Source: Niastella caeni (GTDB lineage Bacteria > Bacteroidota > Bacteroidia > Chitinophagales > Chitinophagaceae). Taken from it: DNA of 64,000 nt. Of the stretch, positions 7,517 through 15,672 are shown one piece after another. The DNA lies in NCBI RefSeq assembly GCF_004834005.1, contig NZ_STFF01000004.1:310001-374000 (forward strand), in the 5' to 3' direction. The notes beneath the pieces were generated by a model that did no database searches, was not told where the DNA came from, and saw nothing but the letters and a program-made list of their open reading frames with translations. The position numbers were made by a program, and so were the translations under genes. The stretch's first letter is position 1; every line of letters begins with the position of its first letter.

Positions 7517-8398
7517 GTGGCAAGTGCAAAAAGCAAATTAATCAATCTTCTCCTGAGCATCATCAATAAAAAAAGATTTCTCAGAAAGCAATTTGCGTCC
7601 GGCAGATCAGGTTTGTTCAGTTGTCCAAAACCACCATCTAAAATCAAACGATCCTGTCACGTTCGCGAATTTCAGATAAATAACCGGCATGTGTTTACGT
7701 TAAGACCTAAAAACAAAAAGGAAAATGGCAAACACATTCTTTATTTGCACGGAGGGGCCTATGTGCAAACCTTTGTTATTTTTCATTGGGAGTTTCTGGC
7801 TGAATTGGTAAACAAAACAGGCTGCATTGTTACAGCGCCTGATTATCCATTGGCGCCAGACCATACTTATAAGGAATCCTTTACTTTAGCTTCGGTTCTT
7901 TACCACCAATTGATTGCTGCGGAAGACAATCGTCACCTTATTCTAATGGGCGATTCATCGGGTGGCGGATTTGCCCTGGCCCTGGCTCAAAAATTAAAGC
8001 AGGAACATGTAGTTCAACCATGTCAAATTATCCTATTATCACCCTGGCTTGATATAACACTTAGCAACCCGGGTATACATGAGGTGAACGGCTTTGAGCC
8101 TTTTCTAGGCATAGAAGGGCTTCGGCAGGCAGGAAAGAAATATGCGGGGGATGAAAGCCCTGATCACTATTTATTAAGCCCGATTTATGGGTCGTTTGAA
8201 GGACTCGGAAAAATATCCGTTTTTATTGGCACAAAAGATATCCTTGTAGCCGATACGAGAAAATTAAAGGCACTGGCAGATCAAAAAGAAATCGATATCA
8301 ATTATCAGGAATATGAGAATATGTTCCACGACTGGATGTTTTTAAATTTCCCTGAATCAAAAAAGGCTAAAGAGGAAATCATCGGTCTTATAACCTAA
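7517..8398 (+). CDS. alpha/beta hydrolase (HSL-type esterase/lipase)
   Basis: A 293-residue alpha/beta hydrolase of the hormone-sensitive-lipase group. Seen: oxyanion motif YLHGGAYV near residue 77-84, nucleophile elbow GDSSGGG near residue 147-153, an Asp in GTKDILVAD, and a His in YENMFHDWM near the C-terminus, completing the Ser-Asp-His triad. The start is a GTG; no upstream ATG is in frame. It is divergent from the acyltransferase/DUF6320 pair, a linkage seen in other phyla, which suggests the three act on the same ester. Substrate unknown. Confidence 0.85.
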   Translation: MASAKSKLINLLLSIINKKRFLRKQFASGRSGLFSCPKPPSKIKRSCHVREFQINNRHVFTLRPKNKKENGKHILYLHGGAYVQTFVIFHWEFLAELVNKTGCIVTAPDYPLAPDHTYKESFTLASVLYHQLIAAEDNRHLILMGDSSGGGFALALAQKLKQEHVVQPCQIILLSPWLDITLSNPGIHEVNGFEPFLGIEGLRQAGKKYAGDESPDHYLLSPIYGSFEGLGKISVFIGTKDILVADTRKLKALADQKEIDINYQEYENMFHDWMFLNFPESKKAKEEIIGLIT

Positions 8399-8448
8399 CA
8401 GACAGATATATTTCAGCTTAACATGTTGATTGCTGGCTTAACTACTCA

Positions 8449-8844
8449 TTAAAAGCTCAATTCTTCACCCTGAATAATAAAGAAGAGATTCTGCAACTGA
8501 TGTAGATATAACATATTCTTTACAATAGGTTGATGCGAAAAGTCTAAAGGAAAGTAGTCAGCATCCAACTCAATAGAATAGGTTCTTTCGGGCCTTTTGC
8601 GTTGCCATAATTTGAAATAGGTATGATAACTGAATCCCAGGTTCTGCAAGATCTGGTCATTTATTTTTACACGTTCAAACCTTTCAGATTTTGCATTTTC
8701 AAATTCACAACCATTATCGTCGTTTTCAAAGCCTATTAGTTTATCCTCTGTATTTCTTTCTCGATTTTCTAAGCAACATACCCTGCGAAGTATATTATCT
8801 ACCAAAAGATAATTACCAATCCTGAATTCCTCAATTATTACCAT
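8449..8844 (-). CDS. Bacteroidota-specific small protein (RIGNYL family), 131 aa
   Basis: A 131-residue soluble protein. The opening EFRIGNYLLVDN, the central LQNLGF and the closing IVKNMLYLHQLQNLFFIIQGEEL match a family I know from Bacteroidota genomes and their phages (IGN-start, VHQLQNLYFALTGEEL-end). Its function is unknown. The gene lies on the minus strand between the hydrolase gene and a decayed gene fragment whose reading frame stops directly next to its start codon. Possible phage or island cargo; no other phage genes are near. Confidence 0.65.
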   Translation of the reverse strand: MVIIEEFRIGNYLLVDNILRRVCCLENRERNTEDKLIGFENDDNGCEFENAKSERFERVKINDQILQNLGFSYHTYFKLWQRKRPERTYSIELDADYFPLDFSHQPIVKNMLYLHQLQNLFFIIQGEELSF

Positions 8845-8966
8845 TATTTATGTTTTAAAAGTAGGTAATGGAGTGGGTCGAACTTCTCCGCTTTCTTATC
8901 GATCCAATATTTTGAATGCTTGTCAATATAAATAGTTTTGCCGTTCGGCCCTACCCTATCCCATAC
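8844..8966 (-). pseudogene. remnant of a second copy of the basic adaptor-like gene
   Basis: On the minus strand the frame reads RVGPNGKTIYIDKHSKYWID before diverging and stopping at 8844-8846. It is nearly identical at DNA level to the 3' part of the gene at 2721-3038 (plus-strand 2775-2845), with a 3-bp deletion, but its whole N-terminal half and signal peptide are gone. Immediately upstream (8967-9043) the DNA matches the promoter region of that gene. A duplication followed by an internal deletion explains it. Confidence 0.7.
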
Positions 8967-9002
8967 AACATGATGTAAATCTGAATCTATTAGCTCAAAC
9001 AA

Positions 9003-9043
9003 CTGTTATATAATTTGATAATTATGTTATATCATTCACACAT
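9003..9043 (-). promoter_or_regulatory. 21-bp-period direct-repeat element, copy D
   Basis: Minus strand: ATGTGTG, AATGATATAAC (9026-9036) and AATTATATAAC (9005-9015), 21 bp apart. The -7 region has decayed to CAGATTTA. It is part of the duplicated segment that also holds copy A, so it is not independent evidence for the motif, but the repeats stayed intact while the gene decayed. Confidence 0.45.
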
Positions 9044-9181
9044 TTGCAGGCATCCGGATTAATAGGGCAATAAGGAAGTTTTTACGTACATTTAAGTCGG
9101 GACACCCGTCATTTCCGGCTACCAGATCACTATAATGCTGGCATATATGCATACCGGGGCTAATTAAACAAATATTCTTCT

Positions 9182-9742
9182 TTGAAACTATACATTAAAA
9201 ATATGGTTTGTATCCGCTGCAAGATGGTAGTGAAAGAGGAGTTGTCAAAGTTAGGGTTGCATTTTATTTCAGTGGAGTTAGGTGAGGCAGAAGTTTTGGA
9301 GAATATTTCAGCCGAACAACATGATCAGATCAGGACAGCGTTGTTAAAATCGGGCCTTGAATTAATGGACGACAAAAAGAGTGTATTGATACAGAAGATA
9401 AAGAATGTTATTATTGAATTGGTGCATTATTCAGAGGAACCATTGGCCATAAATTTTTCTGAATTTCTAAGCCAGAAATTAAACTACGATTACACCTATC
9501 TTGCCAATCTTTTTTCAGAAGTGCAGGGCACTACGATTGAACAGTTTTTAATCGCTCACAAAATAGAACGGGTAAAGGAATTACTCGTATATGATGAATT
9601 GAATCTTACGGAAATCGCTTACAGGATGCATTACAGCAGTGTGGCGCATCTTTCGGCTCAGTTTAAGAAAGTAACCGGTCTCACTCCTTCGCATTTCAAA
9701 CAGCTTAAGTACAAACGACGCTCCATGTTAGACGATTTATAA
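9182..9742 (+). CDS. AraC-family regulator with N-terminal CxxC sensor-like domain
   Basis: A 186-residue protein. The first 75 residues resemble a heavy-metal-associated fold (MVCIRCK near residue 9-15 gives the MxCxxC pattern), and residues 80-180 form the AraC helix-turn-helix pair, with NLTEIAYRMHYSSVAHLSAQ and TGLTPSHFKQL as the second recognition helix region. This short AraC type is common in Bacteroidota and is usually linked to metal or efflux genes; none is adjacent here. The start is TTG; a later ATG would cut into the metal-binding domain. The downstream gene is a decayed histidine kinase fragment. Confidence 0.82.
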   Translation: MKLYIKNMVCIRCKMVVKEELSKLGLHFISVELGEAEVLENISAEQHDQIRTALLKSGLELMDDKKSVLIQKIKNVIIELVHYSEEPLAINFSEFLSQKLNYDYTYLANLFSEVQGTTIEQFLIAHKIERVKELLVYDELNLTEIAYRMHYSSVAHLSAQFKKVTGLTPSHFKQLKYKRRSMLDDL

Positions 9743-9747
9743 CCTGT

Positions 9748-9905
9748 TTACGGTGGCAATGTAAAATAAAACGTGGTGCCATTGCCCGGCAAGCTTTCGA
9801 CGCCAATTGTGCCCATATGTTGCCTGATAATGGCGGCAGAGATATTGAGCGGAATAATGACACCCGTGTTATCGAGGATGTATGAGCGATATAAAAACAC
9901 TAATA
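9748..9905 (-). pseudogene. C-terminal remnant of a sensor histidine kinase
   Basis: On the minus strand an open frame ends with NISAAIIRQHMGTIGVESLP and then GNGTTFYFTLPP before a stop at 9748. This is the closing part of a HATPase domain (GLxISxxIIRxHGGxIxVES..GxGTTFxFxLP). The upstream part shows DNTGVIIP, a damaged N-box/G1 region joined directly to NIS, so the middle has been deleted. No kinase start exists. The rest of the gap to 10084 holds no gene I can identify. Confidence 0.7.
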
Positions 9906-10084
9906 ATTATTTTATCAATAATAATCTGAGTACTACACCTTTTGCAAACATCACGTTGTCGCTTTTGCCTGTATTTTAATGGGGGCCGCGTAACTGACTA
10001 ATCAATTTTTTCGGCTTATGTCATTAACGGCTCTTCTTTGATGTAGAGAATAATTGCGATTTTTATTACACGCACAAAACTTAA

Positions 10085-10906
10085 TTACTTAATCGTATAG
10101 CTTTTAGTAGCCATTTCTGCAAGTCTGAAATAGCCCAAAGCGTAATTTTTGCTATCGGTCTGATTGACAATATTACCGCGGACAGTACTTGGTGTTGTAG
10201 GGAAAGGGTTGCCATCATTACCAGAAGCCTGTATTAATTTGAACATGTAATTGTAATAGCTTTTTGAAATTCCGTAAAGTTGTATGTCTATCTTATCCCC
10301 TGCTTTTAACTTTTCATGCGAATAAGACTCCTGCATTACATTACCATTACTATGTTCATCATCTTCAATTTCAATCTCCGGGAACGCTGTGTAAGGCTGG
10401 GTAACTCTGGTTAGATAGGAATTTACCTCATTTGCATCATCCTTATAGTAAAAAGTCATTTCAATTTGATCACCGGCCTCCCCTCCTTTGTTGTTCTGAT
10501 CAATATTATCTTCAATTTCAGGAACAGCGGTAAATGTTTCCGATGCAGTATAGGTTTGCCCATTTAAAACAATTTTTAAGTTATAAGTCTGGCCGATAAC
10601 AGGAAGGAAATTGCTGCAAATATATTGCCCTGTTCCGGGAGTTTCTACAAATTCAAAAACTGTATTTGACGAGTTAGTTACAGTAATTACTGCTCCGGAG
10701 ACGCTCGGAAATTCGGGGCTGTAATAACCTGTTGTTGTCGACAATACAATCTTTTGTTTATTGCCTGCTGTATTTTTTACCCAGTCTATAGACGCATCTA
10801 TAACCAATCTTGGCGATGCAGTCTTAAGATCCACAGTAGTAACCTTTTCGCATCCTGTCACAAACAGTGCAGCGGATATAATTATAATTTTTTGTAGTAG
10901 TTTCAT
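10085..10906 (-). CDS. DUF4249 lipoprotein
   Basis: A 273-residue lipoprotein: signal peptide ending FVTGC (Cys at about residue 19), then a beta-rich domain with ASPRLVIDASIDW at the start of the mature part. That layout is DUF4249, a family almost always encoded directly after a TonB-dependent receptor in Bacteroidota. The stop-to-start gap to the receptor gene is 31 bp, so they are one operon. It probably sits on the outer membrane and helps the receptor; the ligand is unknown. It is somewhat shorter than many members. Confidence 0.88.
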   Translation of the reverse strand: MKLLQKIIIISAALFVTGCEKVTTVDLKTASPRLVIDASIDWVKNTAGNKQKIVLSTTTGYYSPEFPSVSGAVITVTNSSNTVFEFVETPGTGQYICSNFLPVIGQTYNLKIVLNGQTYTASETFTAVPEIEDNIDQNNKGGEAGDQIEMTFYYKDDANEVNSYLTRVTQPYTAFPEIEIEDDEHSNGNVMQESYSHEKLKAGDKIDIQLYGISKSYYNYMFKLIQASGNDGNPFPTTPSTVRGNIVNQTDSKNYALGYFRLAEMATKSYTIK

Positions 10907-10937
10907 TTTTGTCTTTTTATAAATAGGTGAGTTGTTT

Positions 10938-13313
10938 TTAAAATTTTACGTTGTAGGTTACACTGGGAACAATACCGAAAATGGATATTCTTCTTGTCTC
11001 ATTTGTTCCCGTATCTTCATTCTGTCTAAAAGCGTACGATGCTGCATTGCTTCTGTTGTAAAGATTGTAGATACTGAAATTCCATTCACCCTGCCATCCT
11101 TGTTTCCTGTCGGGTTTAGGAGTATAAGTAGCAGACACATCTAAACGGTGGTATGCAGATAAGGAATTTTCATTTCTTGCACCATAACTCGCAACAGTAA
11201 TACCATGATATTGGTATTTTCCATTAGGAAATGTTGCTGCTTTTCCGCTCTGGAAATTTAGAATAGCCCCAAACGACCATTTCGGAGTTAAAGCATAAGC
11301 GCCCGTAACAGATAAATTATGCAATTTGTCATAATTTGCCCTGTACCATTCTCCGTTATTTATACCCGGTTCATCTGCATTTCTGCCTGGTGTCCTTTGT
11401 TGTGCTTTAGAAATAGTATAGGAAACCCAGCCCGTCAGCTTTCCTGTATTTTTTTTGAACATCATTTCCAAACCATATGCTCTTCCTTCGCCGTTTAAAA
11501 GCACGGTTTCTACTGCATCTATTCCAAGTAGATCTGCGCCGTCAATATAGTCTGCTTTGTTTTTTATTTTTTTATAGAAAGTTTCAGCTTCCAAAGAATA
11601 TTTACCGTTTTTAAAATTGTGAAAGTACCCCAGTGCTACCTGATCTAAAATTTCCGGTTTAAGGTATTGGTCAGATGGCGCCCATATATCAAGCGGGCTT
11701 GCAGAAGCAGTATTGGAAATTAAATGAACATATTGGCTCATTCTATTGTAACTGGCCTTGATAGATTGGTCATTGTTTAACGAATAAGCAATGGCAAGTC
11801 TTGGTTCAAAGTTGTCAAAACTGGCTATCTTTTTGTTTTTCCTGTAGTTTATTGTTCCTGTTGGAGTAGCCTCTTCATAAATATGAAGCTCCTTATTGAA
11901 AACAACCGGCTGATTATTGGCGTAAGTGTACACTTCCTGCGCCCCTAGTCTTTGAAAGTTACTGTAGCGAAGTCCATATTTCAGTGATAATTTTTCGGAA
12001 AGGTTTTGATCAGCACTGATATATACGGCATTTTCAAAAGCATATTTTTGGGCCAACTGGTCCGGATTGATAGCTGAACGCTCTCCAAACGGCCTGATCG
12101 TTCCAGGATTAAACTTGTAGTAAATTGAATTTACACCATAATTTAAAGTCAGGTCATTTGACAAATAATGTTTAAAATCAAATTTAAAATTGTAATTTTT
12201 TACCTCTGCTTTCCAGTCAAGACCAGCGGATTTTACTTTGATCCGGTAGTCATAATCACTGTAAATGGCAGATGCATTAGAGAAGATCTTATCTGAGAAT
12301 ATATGGTTCCATCTTATATTAAAAAGTTTATTACCGTAGACGTTAATAAAACTGTTATTAAAATTCATGTTGTCGTTACCAAAATATCCTGATACAAAAA
12401 CATTATTTTTATCATTGAATTTGTAATTAAACTTGGTGTTCAGATCGTAGAAATAGGCTGAATTTGGTTCATTTGCCATTTTCAAAAAAAGATGTGCGTA
12501 AGATCCTCTTCCCGCAACCACAAAAGAACTTTTTTCTTTAACAATAGGACCTTCAACAAGCAACCGGCTTGATATTAATCCGATACCCGCGTTAGCATGA
12601 TACTCCTTGTTGTTTCCTTCTTTTTGATAAATATCCAGTACTGATGATATACGTCCGCCAAAATTAGCGGGAATACCTCCTTTGTAAAGTTTTAGATCTT
12701 TGATTACATCAGCGTTGAAAACAGAAAAGAATCCGAATAAATGCGAGGTATTATAAACCACGGCTTCATCAAGCAATACAAGATTTCCATCAACAGAACC
12801 GCCCCTGACATTAAATCCCGATGCGCCTTCCTGCGCATTGGTAACCCCGGGAAGCTGTAAGATCGATTTTAAGACATCTACTTCACCCAGAACGGCCGGC
12901 ATCTTTTTTATCGTGGCAATAGACAGTTTATTGGTGCTCATTTCAGGTTTTCGGATGTTCTCTTTTGTTGTATTGCTTTTAATTACAACTTCACCCAATG
13001 TTTTACTGCTTTCTGTCATCCCAAAGTTCCTTTTTGTGTTTTCGATCAGCGTGATAGTTTCTTCTATATTATCAAAACCTACGTGGCTTATGATAACGGT
13101 GTAAGTCCCTTTTGGCAATGTCGTGGTATAAAATCCGTAAGAATTGGTAGTAACACCTACTTTCGCTTCTGAAATGTAAATAGTTACGCCAATTAGTGTT
13201 TCGGTATTAGACTTATTAGATATTGTGCCGCTAAGAGTAACTTTTTCCTGTGAATACGCATCGCCTGAAAAGGCAAAAAAGAGTACCAGCAGGGATAGGA
13301 TTCTGCTTCTCAT
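10938..13313 (-). CDS. TonB-dependent receptor with carboxypeptidase-like N-terminal domain
   Basis: A 791-residue outer-membrane receptor. Signal peptide (SLLVLFFAFSGDAYSQ), CarboxypepD_reg-like domain at about residues 25-110 (VTLSGTISNKSNTETLIGVT), plug domain about 125-225 (GASGFNVRGGSVDGNLVLLD), then a beta-barrel to the C-terminal KF. Imports an unknown substrate across the outer membrane using TonB energy. Together with the DUF4249 lipoprotein downstream it forms a two-gene operon. A LytS/LytTR pair is encoded divergently 349 bp away and is the likely regulator. This is not a SusC-type receptor. Confidence 0.93.
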   Translation of the reverse strand: MRSRILSLLVLFFAFSGDAYSQEKVTLSGTISNKSNTETLIGVTIYISEAKVGVTTNSYGFYTTTLPKGTYTVIISHVGFDNIEETITLIENTKRNFGMTESSKTLGEVVIKSNTTKENIRKPEMSTNKLSIATIKKMPAVLGEVDVLKSILQLPGVTNAQEGASGFNVRGGSVDGNLVLLDEAVVYNTSHLFGFFSVFNADVIKDLKLYKGGIPANFGGRISSVLDIYQKEGNNKEYHANAGIGLISSRLLVEGPIVKEKSSFVVAGRGSYAHLFLKMANEPNSAYFYDLNTKFNYKFNDKNNVFVSGYFGNDNMNFNNSFINVYGNKLFNIRWNHIFSDKIFSNASAIYSDYDYRIKVKSAGLDWKAEVKNYNFKFDFKHYLSNDLTLNYGVNSIYYKFNPGTIRPFGERSAINPDQLAQKYAFENAVYISADQNLSEKLSLKYGLRYSNFQRLGAQEVYTYANNQPVVFNKELHIYEEATPTGTINYRKNKKIASFDNFEPRLAIAYSLNNDQSIKASYNRMSQYVHLISNTASASPLDIWAPSDQYLKPEILDQVALGYFHNFKNGKYSLEAETFYKKIKNKADYIDGADLLGIDAVETVLLNGEGRAYGLEMMFKKNTGKLTGWVSYTISKAQQRTPGRNADEPGINNGEWYRANYDKLHNLSVTGAYALTPKWSFGAILNFQSGKAATFPNGKYQYHGITVASYGARNENSLSAYHRLDVSATYTPKPDRKQGWQGEWNFSIYNLYNRSNAASYAFRQNEDTGTNETRRISIFGIVPSVTYNVKF

Positions 13314-13662
13314 TTTTAATGTTTAGAGTTAAATGTTACGATTTTCAGCTAAAGTAGATTTTTGCTGAACCCGCATATTTTATCTATACAAAATGCCTTA
13401 CTTTATATATTAAAGCAGCCTTTACATCTAGTAAAATAAATCGTACACTAACCGGCCTCTATTTTTATGTGCTATTTTTTAAACGTTTTGGAGAGATGTG
13501 GATTGAAATATCTTTTTGGGGGCTTGTATGTTATTATTTAGCTTTTAGAAAAGGTTTACCACCTATAAATCTTATTTTGGTATATAATTAATGTGCTTTT
13601 GTATAGTAAAGGATTTATATTCTTTGCGTATTGCTAATTTGCGGGAAACCTAAAATGGGTTT
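13314..13662. promoter_or_regulatory. divergent promoter region, receptor operon / LytS gene
   Basis: The 349-bp region contains the 10-mer TTTTGTATAG twice in divergent orientation: on the minus strand at 13384-13393 (facing the receptor) and on the plus strand at 13597-13606 (facing the kinase). On the kinase side it is followed by TATTCTTTG (13618-13626), close to a -7 box. These may be core promoter or shared operator parts. Nothing else was recognised. Confidence 0.35.
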
Positions 13663-14730
13663 ATGAATAAAACTTTACACAGAAAAACCATGGTTGCCAA
13701 TTGGATGATTCAGTTGATCATTTCAGAAAAATACCGGTTTCAACGTCATTTGTTATCGATCGCATTTTGTATTGTTGTTTTATATTATAGTCCGGCGGAC
13801 TATGTAGAACCTTTCGAAACCTATAATCGGCTGGTCATTTTTTTTCAGATAATTTTATTGACCTACGGTAATATGTATTTTTTTGTACCTAAATTTTTGT
13901 TTAGGAAAAGATACCTGAGTTATGGTCTTTTTGTGCTTTCAGGCATGATCCTTTCGTTTTACGTTCATGAAGTTTTTTCTTTTTATTTTAAACCTTATTT
14001 ACTTCCTTACGAGGATGACAGTATCAGCTTTTTTACCTTTTCCTTTATGATCATGATGCTTATTATTGCATCTGCGGCAGTTAAATTATTCCAGCAGTGG
14101 ATCTCTGATGCGCGACTGATCCATGATCTTGACCTGGCAAAAACCAATGCCGAACTGGAACAGCTCAAGAATCAGATCAATCCGCATTTCCTTTTTAATA
14201 TGCTTAATAATGCCAATGTTTTGATTGAAGATGATCCTAAAAAAGCTTCGCAGGTTTTGGTGAAACTAAGTGACCTGCTTCGTTATCAGCTTTATGACAG
14301 CTCGAGAGATAAAGTTTTATTAACTTCAGAAATCCATTTTTTAGAAGATTTTTTAAACCTGGAAAAAGTTAGACGGGATAATTTTAATTTTTTAATATCC
14401 AAAGAAGGTGAATTGAGCGGTGTTCAGGTTCCTCCCTTATTATTTATTTCATTTGTCGAAAATGCTGTAAAACACAATAATGACTCAGCGAAATTATCCT
14501 ATGTAAATTTGTTTTTCGATGTTCGTCCTACTGAGCTTTTTTTCAAATGCATAAACTCTAAACCCGTTGTAAAAGCAGTTAATAAATCCGGAGGATTAGG
14601 TCTGGCCAATATTAAAAGAAGATTAGACCTCCTGTTCCCTTCTTCACATGATCTGAAAATAGAAGACAATTCGGAAACGTACTGCGTTACCTTAACTTTA
14701 AAATACCAAAATGAACTGCATAATAGTTGA
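13663..14730 (+). CDS. LytS-type sensor histidine kinase
   Basis: A 355-residue membrane kinase. About four hydrophobic segments at residues 25-140, then a His_kinase domain with NQINPHFLFNMLNNANVLIE (phosphoacceptor His near residue 175) and a C-terminal HATPase region with PPLLFISFVENAVKHN and GGLGLANIKRRLDLL. Typical length for the Bacteroidota LytS/YpdA group. It overlaps the start of the LytTR regulator gene by 20 bp, so the pair is translationally coupled. Divergent from the receptor/DUF4249 operon, which suggests control of that operon. The signal is unknown. Confidence 0.93.
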   Translation: MNKTLHRKTMVANWMIQLIISEKYRFQRHLLSIAFCIVVLYYSPADYVEPFETYNRLVIFFQIILLTYGNMYFFVPKFLFRKRYLSYGLFVLSGMILSFYVHEVFSFYFKPYLLPYEDDSISFFTFSFMIMMLIIASAAVKLFQQWISDARLIHDLDLAKTNAELEQLKNQINPHFLFNMLNNANVLIEDDPKKASQVLVKLSDLLRYQLYDSSRDKVLLTSEIHFLEDFLNLEKVRRDNFNFLISKEGELSGVQVPPLLFISFVENAVKHNNDSAKLSYVNLFFDVRPTELFFKCINSKPVVKAVNKSGGLGLANIKRRLDLLFPSSHDLKIEDNSETYCVTLTLKYQNELHNS

Positions 14731-15433
14731 TGATGAACCATTAGCAAGAAAAGCAATCCAGAAACTGGTTTCTCAGACAGAAAATCTGGAGTCTATAGCT
14801 TCATTTAATGGCGCAGATGCTACAAGAGAATTTCTGGCAAAAAATGCGGTTGATTTAGTATTTCTTGATATTCAAATGCCGGGAGTGAATGGAATTGAAT
14901 TTGCCAGAACTATTCCTAAAAAAACTTTAGTGGTGTTTACTACCGCTTTTCATGAATTTGCTTCTGAGAGTTATGAAGTAGACGCTATTGACTATTTGAT
15001 CAAACCTGTAAAATTAGAGCGCTTTCAAAAAGCTGTTGAAAAGGCACAGACGTATTGCAAATTATTTCATAATGATTATACAAACAGTAATATAGAAAAC
15101 ATAACCGATGATTATATTTTCGTAAAGGCAGACCGAAGAATGTTCAAAGTACATTTTAGTGACATTCTTTTTATCGAAGGTTTAAAAGATTATGTGGTTA
15201 TTTATTTAGAAAATCAAAAAGTGATTACGCTGATGAATATTAAAACTATTAATGATTTGCTTCCAAAAAATTTCTTTGTCAGAGTCAGCAAATCTTATAT
15301 AATCAATGTAAATAAAATAGATTCTGTAGATAACAATACCATATATATGGGAAAAAACGAAATACCGATTGGCAATATTTACAGGGATTTCTTTTTTAAT
15401 GAATTTATAACCAAAAAGATTTTGAATAAGTAA
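14711..15433 (+). CDS. LytTR-family response regulator
   Basis: A 240-residue regulator. Receiver domain at residues 1-115 with acidic pocket DDE near residue 8-10 and phosphoacceptor Asp in LVFLDIQMPG near residue 55; LytTR DNA-binding domain from about 135 to 235 (DYIFVKADRRMFKVHFSDIL, FVRVSKSYIINVNKID). LytTR domains bind two direct repeats about two helical turns apart. Partner of the kinase encoded immediately upstream. Length and architecture are standard. Confidence 0.93.
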   Translation: MNCIIVDDEPLARKAIQKLVSQTENLESIASFNGADATREFLAKNAVDLVFLDIQMPGVNGIEFARTIPKKTLVVFTTAFHEFASESYEVDAIDYLIKPVKLERFQKAVEKAQTYCKLFHNDYTNSNIENITDDYIFVKADRRMFKVHFSDILFIEGLKDYVVIYLENQKVITLMNIKTINDLLPKNFFVRVSKSYIINVNKIDSVDNNTIYMGKNEIPIGNIYRDFFFNEFITKKILNK

Positions 15434-15672
15434 TAAAAGGGGGCTTTGCATTTTCTTTAACATATAGTCCTTCTGCACCCTGGTGTTGGATGCTGCATCC
15501 CACCGGTAAGCATTGCCCACATCGGTACGGGCATAAAGCAGTACAACAATAAGAAATACCTCACCAAAAAGCCATAAAATACCTGGCTGTTGAATCATTT
15601 TAACCCCTGATCTGCAACAAACGGATACTTTTTTATCCCAGGTTCAAGGTAGATTTGGCGCTTAATTAAGTA

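Noticed and set aside
9773..9979. Plus-strand frame of 68 aa after the AraC gene
   Set aside because: It runs antisense through the kinase remnant; the end TTPFANITLSLLPVF looks like an outer-membrane protein tail but no second line of evidence supports it.
15434..15598. Minus-strand frame containing LYARTDVGNAYRWDAASN
   Set aside because: It seems coding-like and may be a gene remnant, but it is only about 55 codons before running into the LytTR gene antisense, and I recognise no family.
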